64,000 nucleotides of DNA from Halomonas sp. McH1-25. GTDB lineage: Bacteria > Pseudomonadota > Gammaproteobacteria > Pseudomonadales > Halomonadaceae. Of this stretch, positions 8,880 to 15,893 are shown piece by piece; the first letter of the stretch is position 1; the number at the start of each line of letters is the position of its first letter. Location of the stretch: positions 372,001-436,000 of the forward strand of contig NZ_JAKRFI010000003.1 of NCBI RefSeq assembly GCF_022348165.1, in the 5' to 3' direction. Position numbers and translations under genes: made by a program. The notes beneath the pieces are model-generated. The model was not told the DNA's origin, did no database searches, and saw only the letters and a list, made by a program, of their open reading frames with translations.

Positions 8880-9398
8880 ATGACGCGCTGGCGGGACCCG
8901 GCCAAGGATCCACGCCAGGAAAAGAAGAGCAACCTGATCACACCGCAGGGCTATGCGCGACTCAAGGGCATTCACGACCACCTGTCGCGGGTACGCCGCC
9001 CCGAAATCTCCGCCAAGGTCGGCGAAGCCGCCGCGCTCGGCGATCGTAGCGAAAATGCCGATTACACCTACAACAAGAAAGAGCTCAACCGCGTGATTGC
9101 CCGTATCCGCTACCTGGGCAAGCGGCTCGATGAGCTGCAGGTGGTCGACCGGTTACCGGCCGACACCGATCGCGTCTATTTCGGCGCCTTCGTCACACTC
9201 GAAGACGAGGATGGCGAGGAGATGCGCATTCGCATCGTCGGTCACGACGAGACCGATACCGGCAAGCGCTGGATCAGCGTCGACGCTCCGTTGGCCCGCG
9301 CCCTACTCGGCAAGACGCTTGACGACGACGTGAGCGTCGCCGCACCGGGCGGGGAAACCACTTATATCGTCACCGACATCGAGTATCACGAACCTTGA
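8880..9398 (+). CDS. greB: Transcript cleavage factor GreB
   Basis: GreB rescues backtracked RNA polymerase by stimulating cleavage of the nascent RNA. The roughly 172-aa product has the N-terminal coiled coil with GDRSENADYTYNKKELNRV, carrying the acidic tip D-x3-E, and the C-terminal FKBP-like domain (FGAFVTLEDEDGEE...PLARALLGK). It has an N-terminal extension MTRWRDPAKDPRQEKKSN before the canonical start of the coiled coil. The ATG at 8880 has AAAGG seven bases upstream; an ATG at 8865 is an alternative. It is divergent from the TPR gene and convergent with rsmC. Confidence 0.92.
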   Translation: MTRWRDPAKDPRQEKKSNLITPQGYARLKGIHDHLSRVRRPEISAKVGEAAALGDRSENADYTYNKKELNRVIARIRYLGKRLDELQVVDRLPADTDRVYFGAFVTLEDEDGEEMRIRIVGHDETDTGKRWISVDAPLARALLGKTLDDDVSVAAPGGETTYIVTDIEYHEP

Positions 9399-9408
9399 TT
9401 GGCAGCAT

Positions 9409-10404
9409 TCACCGCTGGACGGCATGGTAGACACGAAAGCGCCGATCGTCGGCCAGCACCGTGAACGACCCGAAGGCGGCCTCGAGCAAATCGGGATAGG
9501 GCAGGAAGGCATTGGCCACCAGTGTCAGGCTGCCCCCGGTCATCAGGCGCTCGGGCGCTTCGCGAATCAGCCGTGCGGCCGGGCCGTAGTCGATATCTCG
9601 TTCCTGATGGAACGGCGGATTGCTGACGATGGCCGCGAAGCGCTCGCCGTCGGGCAGGCCCGAATAGACGTCGCCCTGCACTACCCTGCCCTCGAGCCCG
9701 TTAGCCTGCAGCGTGCGTCGCGTGGCTTCCACGGCAAAGACATTGATATCCGTGGCGGCGACTTTCGCGCCTTGCCTGGCCAGACTGGCAGCGATGACCC
9801 CATCGCCACAGCCGACATCGAGTACGCCCCGCTCGGCAGCACCCGGCAGGCTCGGCAGATGATCGAGTAACAGGCGCGTTCCCTCATCGAGCTTGCCATG
9901 CCCAAACACGCCGGGATGGCTGACCAGGCGCAAGCCCAACGCCTCGAACGTCGTCCAGACTTCATCCGGCGAAAGCGGCACGGCAGCCGTCGTCGTCTCC
10001 AGCAGCAGGCAGCGCCTGGCATTGTCGACCCTGCGACACCCCAAGCCCAGTGCAGCCAGCACTTTCAGGACACGCTTGATCCCGCCCTGGTTTTCGCCCA
10101 CCACCTGAAGCCGGGTTCCCATTGGCAGGCAAGAGCACAACGCCAGCAACCACCATTCGCCCAGCGCATGCGCCTTGGGCCAGAACAGCACCGCTCCCGG
10201 TACACCCCCGATTTCCGGCGACAAGCTGTCGAACACCACGCGACCACGTTCACGCCATGCCTGACAGACGCCCATGTCGGCGCTCCACAACTGGCCCTGA
10301 GCGCTTTCCAGCCAGGGATCGCGGGGCGGCGCCACCCATAGCCAGCCGCGATAGTCCGCATCCTGTCGTTCCAGCAATTGGCATGGCGGAGTGACGGCGG
10401 TCAT
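9409..10404 (-). CDS. rsmC: 16S rRNA (guanine1207-N2)-methyltransferase RsmC
   Basis: RsmC methylates G1207 of 16S rRNA in the 30S subunit. The 331-aa protein has a degenerate N-terminal methyltransferase-like domain and a C-terminal catalytic domain with GVLDVGCGDGVIAASLA (SAM motif I) and SNPPFHQ, the N6/N2-methylase NPPF signature. The ATG at 10404 has GGAGG seven bases upstream and overlaps the cmoM stop as ATGA, so it is translationally coupled to cmoM. Confidence 0.88.
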   Translation of the reverse strand: MTAVTPPCQLLERQDADYRGWLWVAPPRDPWLESAQGQLWSADMGVCQAWRERGRVVFDSLSPEIGGVPGAVLFWPKAHALGEWWLLALCSCLPMGTRLQVVGENQGGIKRVLKVLAALGLGCRRVDNARRCLLLETTTAAVPLSPDEVWTTFEALGLRLVSHPGVFGHGKLDEGTRLLLDHLPSLPGAAERGVLDVGCGDGVIAASLARQGAKVAATDINVFAVEATRRTLQANGLEGRVVQGDVYSGLPDGERFAAIVSNPPFHQERDIDYGPAARLIREAPERLMTGGSLTLVANAFLPYPDLLEAAFGSFTVLADDRRFRVYHAVQR

Positions 10405-11180
10405 ACCAGGGCCTCCGGAGTCAGGGGTTTGTAAACGCTGTACAGCAGGTAACGGCCAAGCCGCCAATGCGGATCGACGTCGCAGTAGCGACGCTCGAGT
10501 TCGAGCAGGCGAGCCAGCGTCGCCTCGTCCGGGTCACGCTCACGCAGGTAATCGTGAAAGATGCGGATCCCGGCGACATGCTGAATCACCAGCCCGTGTT
10601 CACCCAGCCAATCGCTGACCTGAGCGTGGGTCAGCGGCGAAATGGGCGTCAAACGCTGACGCTTGCCGGTCCCTTCCAGCCGATCGTCGAGCGCCTTGTT
10701 CAGGTTGCCCTTGATCACGTTGGAAAAGCGCAGCGCATCGCGGTTGAACACCATCAACGACAGGTGCCCACCCGGCGACAATAGCGACGCCAGCGTGGCT
10801 ATCGCCGCCCTCGGATCGGCCAGCCATTCCAGCACGGCATGGCAGACGATCAATGGCCAGGGACCGGGCCCCTGTGTCGGCAATGCCTGCAGCGGCGTGT
10901 GCAGAAACTTCACCTCAAGGCCGGCCAAGGCATCGCGGGCCTGCGCCAGCATGTCGGCGGAGGGCTCGGCAAGGGTGACGGCATGACCGCGACGTGCCAA
11001 CCAAGCGCTCATCTGCCCCAGTCCGCCTCCCACATCCAGGGCGGGCTGCGCCTGCAGCGGTAATGTGCGAGGCAGCAATTCATCCAGCAAGGCCAGGCGA
11101 AACCGCCCGCGAGATGCCCCATACAGGCTAGTGGCGAACTTATCGGCCAGCCCGTCGAAGACCCGGTCGTTGTCGCTCAC
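10401..11180 (-). CDS. cmoM: tRNA 5-carboxymethoxyuridine methyltransferase CmoM
   Basis: CmoM (formerly SmtA) methylates cmo5U34 to the methyl ester mcmo5U in certain tRNAs. The 259-aa product matches the family: FDGLADKFATSLYGASRG at the N-terminus, ALDVGGGLGQMSAWLA (SAM motif I), CHAVLEWLADPRAAI and the C-terminal RIFHDYLRERD...LELERRYC block. The start is GTG with GGAGGGC about 5 nt upstream. It overlaps rsmC by 4 bp, giving a small RNA-modification operon. Confidence 0.9.
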   Translation of the reverse strand: MSDNDRVFDGLADKFATSLYGASRGRFRLALLDELLPRTLPLQAQPALDVGGGLGQMSAWLARRGHAVTLAEPSADMLAQARDALAGLEVKFLHTPLQALPTQGPGPWPLIVCHAVLEWLADPRAAIATLASLLSPGGHLSLMVFNRDALRFSNVIKGNLNKALDDRLEGTGKRQRLTPISPLTHAQVSDWLGEHGLVIQHVAGIRIFHDYLRERDPDEATLARLLELERRYCDVDPHWRLGRYLLYSVYKPLTPEALV

Positions 11181-11283
11181 GTCGCCCTCCGCGGAAAAGC
11201 GCCCAGTCTAGCGCCGCCGGACGGGACGCTCCAGTCGGGAAACGACATCGGAAACATTAAAGATCGTAACGCAATGGCCGATA

Positions 11284-11517
11284 ATGCCCGGTTGGCCAGA
11301 TTTGCCGCAGAACAACAGGAGTACCCACGTGCATTATTTGCCGCCCCTGCTCCATTCGGTCGCCAAAGCGCTGGATATCATCGAACTGCGCAAGCTGGGC
11401 TGCGACCTGGCTCAAGGCTTCCTATTCGGCAAACCAATGTCGGCAACCAGCGTGCTGGAGCGCTATGCGGGGGCACGCGTTTCTGCCGACTATCCCATGC
11501 GGCGCCTGGCCAGCTAG
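11284..11517 (+). pseudogene. 3' remnant of an EAL-domain gene
   Basis: A 77-codon frame contains, from about codon 31 to 63 (11374-11472), ELRKLGCDLAQGFLFGKPM, the conserved C-terminal end of EAL cyclic-di-GMP phosphodiesterases (LRxLGCDxxQGFLFxxP). The catalytic EAL, DDF and K motifs that should lie about 600 bp upstream are absent, because cmoM occupies that side on the other strand. It ends naturally at TAG. It is best read as a truncated gene left by a rearrangement beside the tRNA gene. Translation as a small protein cannot be excluded. Confidence 0.55.
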
Positions 11518-11536
11518 GCCGGAACCTTGGCATGGG

Positions 11537-11565
11537 TTTATCTCGTTCGGTCAACGGCTTATAAT
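11537..11565 (+). promoter_or_regulatory. Promoter of tRNA-Arg(CCT)
   Basis: A perfect -10 box TATAAT (11560-11565) lies 19 bp before the mature tRNA start. A weak -35 TTTATC (11537-11542) is placed 17 bp upstream. The spacing fits a sigma-70 tRNA promoter with a short leader. Confidence 0.6.
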
Positions 11566-11584
11566 GCGCTCCATCTCGCATGCG

Positions 11585-11661
11585 GCCCCCGTAGCTCAGC
11601 TGGATAGAGCAGCCCCCTCCTAAGGGGCAGGTCATAGGTTCGAATCCTATCGGGGGCGCCA
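11585..11661 (+). tRNA. tRNA-Arg (anticodon CCT)
   Basis: The 77-nt cloverleaf is complete. The acceptor stem is GCCCCCG/CGGGGGC, the D arm GCTC...GAGC, the anticodon stem GCCCC/GGGGC with loop CTCCTAA giving anticodon CCT, and the T arm ATAGG/CCTAT with TTCGAAT. It is followed by discriminator G and an encoded CCA. It reads the rare AGG codon. tRNA-Arg genes are frequent integration sites, and both flanks here show debris (an EAL remnant and a MITE), but I see no integrase. Confidence 0.97.
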
Positions 11662-11686
11662 ATCGAATCAACGACTTAAATAGCCA

Positions 11687-11702
11687 ACAAGCTTCAGCTT
11701 GT
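11687..11702 (+). terminator. Short hairpin after tRNA-Arg
   Basis: The arms ACAAGCT (11687-11693) and AGCTTGT (11696-11702) form a short stem 25 bp after the tRNA, followed by a C/T-rich tail without a clean T run. It probably ends the tRNA transcript. Confidence 0.4.
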
Positions 11703-11913
11703 CTCATCTCCCGCTTCGCCCACAACTTAAATGGCTGAGCGCTATGGATAACGCTCGCCAACAAGTCTCAGAAGCATGTGCCGAGCATCCTTGGGGACAG
11801 AAGCAGGCAGTCGATATCGAGCCGACGCCCCTGCCCCCTGCTTGGCTCTTACTTGTGCAATCAAGCCTTTACGCAACATGGGCATATTCCAACGCTGATA
11901 ATCGAAGTCAACG

Positions 11914-12059
11914 CTAGGCACTGTCCGAAAAGTGCTGCGCTCGGCAATATTGTGTTAAAAATCGGCTCAAGATGCTCACTTACACCGCGTAAACTCCGCT
12001 CTTTCGCCGATTTTTGCCTTGTCTTACCGTCACTCGTCGACTTTTCAGACAGCGCCTAG
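11914..12059. mobile_element. 138-bp MITE with IS5-type ends and CTAG target duplication
   Basis: Terminal inverted repeats GCACTGTCCGAAAAGT (11918-11933) and ACTTTTCAGACAGCGC (12040-12055) match at 14 of 16 positions. They are flanked by identical 4-bp direct repeats CTAG (11914-11917 and 12056-12059), the YTAR-type target of IS5-family transposases. An internal inverted repeat AAAAATCGGC (11957-11966) and GCCGATTTTT (12006-12015) makes the whole element fold as nested hairpins. There is no coding capacity, so it is non-autonomous. The right-hand CTAG supplies the TAG stop of the adjacent minus-strand oxidoreductase gene. Confidence 0.75.
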
Positions 12060-13072
12060 GGCATTGCCGTCAGCACGAGCTTGCCGGTGACGTGGCCTTC
12101 TTCAAGCTTGCGGTGTGCCTGGCCGAGGTTTTCGGGTGTCAGTGGGCCGATAACCTCGCTCAGCGTCGAGCGCAGGAGTCCAGCATCGAAGTACTCGGCC
12201 ATTCTTGCCAGAGCCTGCCCCTGATGCTCGATATGGTAGCCATGCAGCGGGCGGGAGAACATGAACTCCCAGCTGAACGTCACGGCCTTGCCCTGTAGCT
12301 GGTTGAGGTCGACGGTCTTCTTCGTCTCGGCGATCGCCACGATATGGCCGAGGGGACGAATAAGCGCATTCATGTTATCCCAATGATCGCCAATATCGTG
12401 GCAGTTGAAGATGTAGTCGACTTGTGGATAGCCAGCACGTTGCATGGTATCGATCAGGTCGTGATGGTCGACAACCTCATGGGCCCCCATGGTGCGGCAC
12501 CACTCGATGGAATCTTCACGTGACGCGGTGGCGATGACTTTGATGCCGGTCAGCTGACGAGCAAGTTGGATAGCGATCGAACCCACGCCGCCGGCGCCGT
12601 TAATGATCAGCAGGGTCTCGTCGCGATGCGTATCGTCGCCCTGCGACAGTTTCAACTTATCGAACAGCGCTTCCCAAGCGGTCAGTGCCGTCAGCGGCAT
12701 GGCTGCCGCCTCTTCAGGCTTGAGCTTCTGCGGCGCCTTGGCAGCCAGCCGTGCATCAACGAGCTGATACTGGGCGTTGCAGCCGGGACGCTCGACCTCG
12801 CCGGAATAATACACCGGATCTCCCTTGGCAAACCCGGTCACCCTGTCGCCTACAGCTTCCACCTGGCCTGCAACGTCCCAGCCAAGTACATGGTGTTGAT
12901 CGCTAGGGAGGAAAGCTCCTTGGCGGATCTTGGTATCGACAGGGTTGACCGAAACCGCGTCTATACGTACCAGCAGGTCCCATTCGCCGGGCTGTGGTGT
13001 TTCACGCTCAATGATCTGAAAGGCGTTCTCAGGCGCGGCTTCCGGGCGGCCGGCGGTGGCAATGGCTTTCAT
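12056..13072 (-). CDS. Zinc-type alcohol dehydrogenase/quinone oxidoreductase family protein
   Basis: This 338-aa medium-chain dehydrogenase/reductase belongs to the zinc-independent quinone-oxidoreductase-like group. It has an N-terminal GroES-like domain (VSVNPVDTKIRQGAF, VLGWDVAGQVEAVGD) and a Rossmann domain with the NADPH motif INGAGGVGSIAIQLARQL near residue 157. It lacks the cysteine and histidine ligands of true zinc alcohol dehydrogenases. The start has GGAG six bases upstream. The stop codon lies within the MITE target duplication, so the insertion landed on the last codon without altering the protein. The physiological substrate is unknown. Confidence 0.85.
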   Translation of the reverse strand: MKAIATAGRPEAAPENAFQIIERETPQPGEWDLLVRIDAVSVNPVDTKIRQGAFLPSDQHHVLGWDVAGQVEAVGDRVTGFAKGDPVYYSGEVERPGCNAQYQLVDARLAAKAPQKLKPEEAAAMPLTALTAWEALFDKLKLSQGDDTHRDETLLIINGAGGVGSIAIQLARQLTGIKVIATASREDSIEWCRTMGAHEVVDHHDLIDTMQRAGYPQVDYIFNCHDIGDHWDNMNALIRPLGHIVAIAETKKTVDLNQLQGKAVTFSWEFMFSRPLHGYHIEHQGQALARMAEYFDAGLLRSTLSEVIGPLTPENLGQAHRKLEEGHVTGKLVLTAMP

Positions 13073-13579
13073 CTCACGCTCCGTGTGAATAAGTAAAAAA
13101 GAATTCGGGCTTCCGGGGCTGTTGGCGTTTCACCAGAAGGCCGTGGCTAAATAGGATGCACCCGCAGAATCGGGAGCTTTCACACCGGCAATCTGCGAGT
13201 CTGCAACGCCTCGACCGATGAACTCTGGTCGAAGCTGGAGCAAATTCTGGTTCAGCCGGCTATCTGCTGCAAGCCCGGTCCATGGATGGCGGCAGAGGGC
13301 ATCCTTTGACCGGATGCGTGTAGGCTGCCATGGCAGCTTCGTCCATAAGCGGACTTCCAGCAGGAGAAACGAACCGATGACCACCGACAGGTAAAGCGGC
13401 TCCCGCAGGTCCTGATGGATTTTACAGTATCCATACGCACCACTACCCTATGGTGCATCTTTGCCACTCTTACCCTACCGGAAGTGGATGGTAGCCAAGC
13501 TTGGGCAACCAAGAAATCATTGAGCCATGAACCTTGAAACGAGGGCTATGGCTCGGTGCAACCCTAAGTGGTGTTATTT
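13073..13579. other. Intergenic region, no recognisable gene
   Basis: About 500 bp between the oxidoreductase start and the exoD-like gene. Open minus-strand frames here (13130-13384, 13252-13512) give low-complexity or Arg/Ser-rich products with no ribosome site and no recognisable family. A perfect 14-bp palindrome GCTGCCATGGCAGC occurs at 13324-13337. A 5-codon ATG frame at 13377 follows AGGAGAAACG, which may be debris of a lost gene start. Promoters for the two divergent genes must lie here but could not be fixed. Confidence 0.5.
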
Positions 13580-14176
13580 ATGAGTGAGCGGCAAGAACCC
13601 GTTGATCTGCAGCAAATGTTGGAACGTATCAACCAAGCCAAGCACCACAAGGGCGATCAAGTCTCTGTCGGCGATGTTGTGTCAGAAGTAGGAAGTAGAT
13701 CGTTTGGTCCGCTTCTAGTCGTGGCCGGTATCATTACTGCAATGCCTATCGTTGGTGATATTCCGGGCGTGCCCACGATAATGGCACTGTTCGTCCTGAT
13801 AGTAGCCGGCCAGTTACTCTTCCGCCGCGAATTCTTCTGGCTGCCGGACTCGCTGCTCAAACGATCTGTGGCGCAGGATAAGCTCGACAAGGCCCTAAAG
13901 TGGATGCGCCCGCCAGCGCGGTTCATTGATCGCTTTCTTAGGCCACGCCTGACGGCTTTCACCCATGGGGCGGGCACCTACGCCGTTGCTGCCGTATGTA
14001 TTGTCATAGCGCTTTCGATGCCGCCAATGGAAGTGGTGCCTTTCACTGCCAATGGAGCAGGACTGGCCCTCACTCTGTTTGGCCTTTCTCTAATGGCCAA
14101 TGATGGCTTGTTGGCATTGCTGGCTTTCGTTTCTACAGCCGTCACGCTTGGATTCGTATTTTATGGCTTGGCTTAA
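13580..14176 (+). CDS. ExoD family membrane protein
   Basis: The 198-aa product matches the ExoD family (exopolysaccharide synthesis, named from Rhizobium). It has a cytoplasmic N-terminus (QQMLERINQAKHHKGDQVSV), the family hallmark GSRSFGPLLVVAGIITAMP followed by IPGVPTIMALFVLIVAGQLL, and two further hydrophobic segments around residues 133-190. The ATG at 13580 starts MSERQEPVD; an in-frame GTG at 13568 is less likely. The upstream ribosome site is poor. Its biochemical role is not established, although mutants in rhizobia affect polysaccharide output and alkali tolerance. Confidence 0.82.
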   Translation: MSERQEPVDLQQMLERINQAKHHKGDQVSVGDVVSEVGSRSFGPLLVVAGIITAMPIVGDIPGVPTIMALFVLIVAGQLLFRREFFWLPDSLLKRSVAQDKLDKALKWMRPPARFIDRFLRPRLTAFTHGAGTYAVAAVCIVIALSMPPMEVVPFTANGAGLALTLFGLSLMANDGLLALLAFVSTAVTLGFVFYGLA

Positions 14177-14420
14177 GCCTGTCCTGAGGCGCACCGTGGA
14201 GAATTAGTTACTCTGAAGTGATAGGGGCCTTTCGGAGGTTCACTCTAGCCTCGATGGTGTGCCACCGAGTGGGAGCAATTGCCGCCTGTTTCGAACCCTG
14301 GATTGAACCATAGCTCGGCGCCTGAAATCTGGACGAGACCGGCACAGCATGAAATCCAGCAGTGATCTGCCAGGCAGATGTTGAAGAATCCAACACATTG
14401 CAAGATAACCAGTAACGCAT

Positions 14421-14445
14421 AAAAGGCTCCGGCGTTCGCCGGAGC
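14421..14445 (-). terminator. Orphan Rho-independent-type terminator on the minus strand
   Basis: GCTCCGGCG (14426-14434) and CGCCGGAGC (14437-14445) form a GC-rich hairpin that on the minus strand is followed by CTTTTATGCG. No convincing minus-strand gene precedes it. It could end a short RNA starting near 14500, or be a relic. Confidence 0.4.
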
Positions 14446-14656
14446 AAGGCGGACAAAGGATGTTTCATGGCTATTTAAAGCTAGCCCTACAAGCCTGCTC
14501 TTAATGTATCATTTTTAACGCCCCTTGTTGTTTTAAGTAAAAAACAAACAGCTCAATCGTCTGATACAAACGCATAAAACGGGAAAACTATTTTAACTTG
14601 CCAGCCATCTAGCTCGTGCCTAGGTTAAGCAATACGCCTTTGGTATATCGGCGTTA

Positions 14657-14678
14657 GGCAATACAAGGATATATTGCC
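14657..14678. promoter_or_regulatory. Inverted repeat upstream of the KGG-repeat gene
   Basis: GGCAATA (14657-14663) and TATTGCC (14672-14678) are perfect 7-bp arms separated by 8 bp, 40 bp before the KGG start. It may be an operator or a leader hairpin; the function is unknown. Confidence 0.35.
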
Positions 14679-14718
14679 TTCCATGCATGCAGAAACCCCT
14701 AGGATAAGGAGAGTTTCA

Positions 14719-15072
14719 ATGGCAGACGATAAGCGTAACCAAGGAAACATGAGCGTAAATGAAGCTGGCAAGAAAGGCGGTGAAGCCACTTCAGAGACTC
14801 ATGGCAAGGAATTCTACGAAGATATCGGCCATAAAGGTGGCCAAAACAGCGGCGGCAACTTCAAGAACGATCCCGAGCGGGCCGCCGAAGCGGGCCACAA
14901 GGGTGGTCAGAACAGTGGCGGCAACTTTGCCAACGACCCCGAAAAAGCCTCCGAGGCTGGCCAGAAAGGTGGTAAGCATAGCGGTGGCAACTTTGCAGAG
15001 GACCGCGAGAAGGCCTCCGAAGCCGGTAAAAAAGGCGGCGAGCATAGCCATGGTGGAGGCCGTAAAACCTAA
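14719..15072 (+). CDS. KGG-repeat stress-induced protein (YciG/Con-10-like)
   Basis: This 117-aa, very hydrophilic Gly/Lys/Asn-rich protein is built from KGG stress motifs. Five copies of GxKGG occur, three of them within a repeated unit of about 24 residues (EAGxKGGxxSGGNFxxD). The family includes E. coli YciG and fungal Con-10, linked to general stress and desiccation responses; a protective disordered role is inferred. The ATG at 14719 follows AAGGAGA by six bases; the longer frame from 14674 lacks such a site. The repeats are also visible in DNA between about 14830 and 15050. Confidence 0.88.
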   Translation: MADDKRNQGNMSVNEAGKKGGEATSETHGKEFYEDIGHKGGQNSGGNFKNDPERAAEAGHKGGQNSGGNFANDPEKASEAGQKGGKHSGGNFAEDREKASEAGKKGGEHSHGGGRKT

Positions 15073-15123
15073 TTTTTTAGTGAGCCAAGGAAGGTAAGCA
15101 AAGAAGGAAAGGATCCCTTATCG

Positions 15124-15149
15124 CTGCCAACGGCAACAGTCGTTGGCAG
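15124..15149 (+). terminator. Hairpin after the KGG-repeat gene
   Basis: Arms CTGCCAACG (15124-15132) and CGTTGGCAG (15141-15149) form a perfect 9-bp stem, followed by TTGACGTTCT. It lies 50 bp past the KGG stop and is a likely, weakly T-tailed terminator. Confidence 0.5.
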
Positions 15150-15407
15150 TTGACGTTCTGGAGTAGCTGAGCCCATCCCAATGAGGCCGAGCCGTGCAGA
15201 ACCGTTGCTCACTGAGTTGAGCGGATCCAAGCACAACAGCCAGACTTCATCCTAGAATCGATTCCCCTCCCCGTGCCATCACAAACCGCAAACGTGCAGA
15301 AGCAGGCCACCTCCACGCCATGTCCTGGCGGTCAGGTAAACGATGCCCTACGTTGGAGGAGCAGGATGCCACGGACGCGCATCCGGGTTTTTGAATGGAG
15401 AGTATCG

Positions 15408-15665
15408 ATGACTGAAAGAATGACCATTGATGAGGCTGCACGTATCGCTCAGGAGGCTTTCGCCCCGTATGAGTGTAAAACGAAGGAAGTGGACGACGGA
15501 GACCTCCTCAAGGTCGCAGTCGACGTTAATGGCCACTGGGTGGATGTGAATGACCTACACCGAGACATTTACTCGGACAAGGAGACGTTCCTCTCCAAAC
15601 TGGAGATTGCCAGGCAGCGCATGACCGACATCGGCGCTGAATTCGAACAGTGGCGCTCGAATTGA
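15408..15665 (+). CDS. Small conserved-looking protein of unknown function
   Basis: An 85-aa acidic, soluble protein (MTERMTIDEAARIAQEAF...). A helical N-terminus is followed by a probable beta segment (DLLKVAVDVNGHWVDVNDLH) and a C-terminal helix (FLSKLEIARQRMTDIG). I do not recognise the family. The ATG at 15408 is preceded by TGGAGAG at good spacing. It sits in a run of small, probably stress-related genes, but nothing in the sequence gives a function. Confidence 0.7.
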   Translation: MTERMTIDEAARIAQEAFAPYECKTKEVDDGDLLKVAVDVNGHWVDVNDLHRDIYSDKETFLSKLEIARQRMTDIGAEFEQWRSN

Positions 15666-15699
15666 CGCATGAAGAAAGACCACGCCGGGCTCCGGCAAT

Positions 15700-15870
15700 A
15701 CAAAAACAGCCCGACCACATGGGTCGGGCTGTATAGTGCTGCGATTCCTTGCTTCTCTCACGGGCATCCTGCCCGTACATCCTTGGCGCGTGAGCCTTCC
15801 CTGTGCTCGTCTTCCTTGTTTGGGCTTCCTGCCCAATGACGACCAGTGTGACAGGCCTTGCTCTCCCTTA
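15700..15870 (-). ncRNA. CsrB/RsmZ-like CsrA-sequestering small RNA
   Basis: Read on the minus strand, this stretch has seven GGA motifs in about 130 nt, mostly as AAGGA, CAGGA or AGGGA. Two lie exactly in hairpin loops: stem TTGGGC/GCCCAA with loop AGGAA (15820-15836) and stem ACGGGC/GCCCGT with loop AGGAT (15760-15776). The others fall in linkers. It ends with a Rho-independent terminator, stem CAGCCCGACC/GGTCGGGCTG at 15707-15731, followed by TTTTT (15702-15706). This architecture is that of CsrB/C and RsmX/Y/Z, which titrate the translational regulator CsrA/RsmA. No competing reading frame explains it. The 5' end is uncertain, about 15830-15885. Confidence 0.82.
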
Positions 15871-15893
15871 CAGTAATCTATGTGTGTCGTGGC

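Larger units (their letters stand above)
14177..14718. other. Long intergenic region upstream of the KGG-repeat gene
   Basis: 540 bp with a drop in GC, most obvious at 14490-14600. It contains a minus-strand terminator-like hairpin (separate entry) and an inverted repeat close to the KGG-repeat gene. A minus-strand frame 14208-14468 has no ribosome site and no recognisable family, so it is not called. The AT-rich part probably carries the promoter of the stress gene. Confidence 0.5.

Noticed and set aside
11585-12060. Possible integrated island with att sites at tRNA-Arg
   Set aside because: No integrase and no second copy of the tRNA 3' end were seen in the window; only the MITE and an EAL remnant are present.
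13324-13337. Perfect 14-bp palindrome GCTGCCATGGCAGC
   Set aside because: Isolated, no associated promoter or gene, and a palindrome of this size can occur by chance in a 64-kb window.
14208-14468. 86-aa minus-strand ORF in the long gap before the KGG gene
   Set aside because: No ribosome site, contains a terminator-like hairpin inside its start region, and no family recognised.
14830-15050. Regularly spaced direct repeats suggesting a CRISPR-like array
   Set aside because: The repeats encode the KGG protein units in frame, have no spacers of unrelated sequence and no cas genes nearby.
15555-15836. 93-aa and 84-aa minus-strand ORFs overlapping the sRNA locus
   Set aside because: No ribosome site; the GGA-loop hairpins and terminator explain this stretch as an RNA gene.
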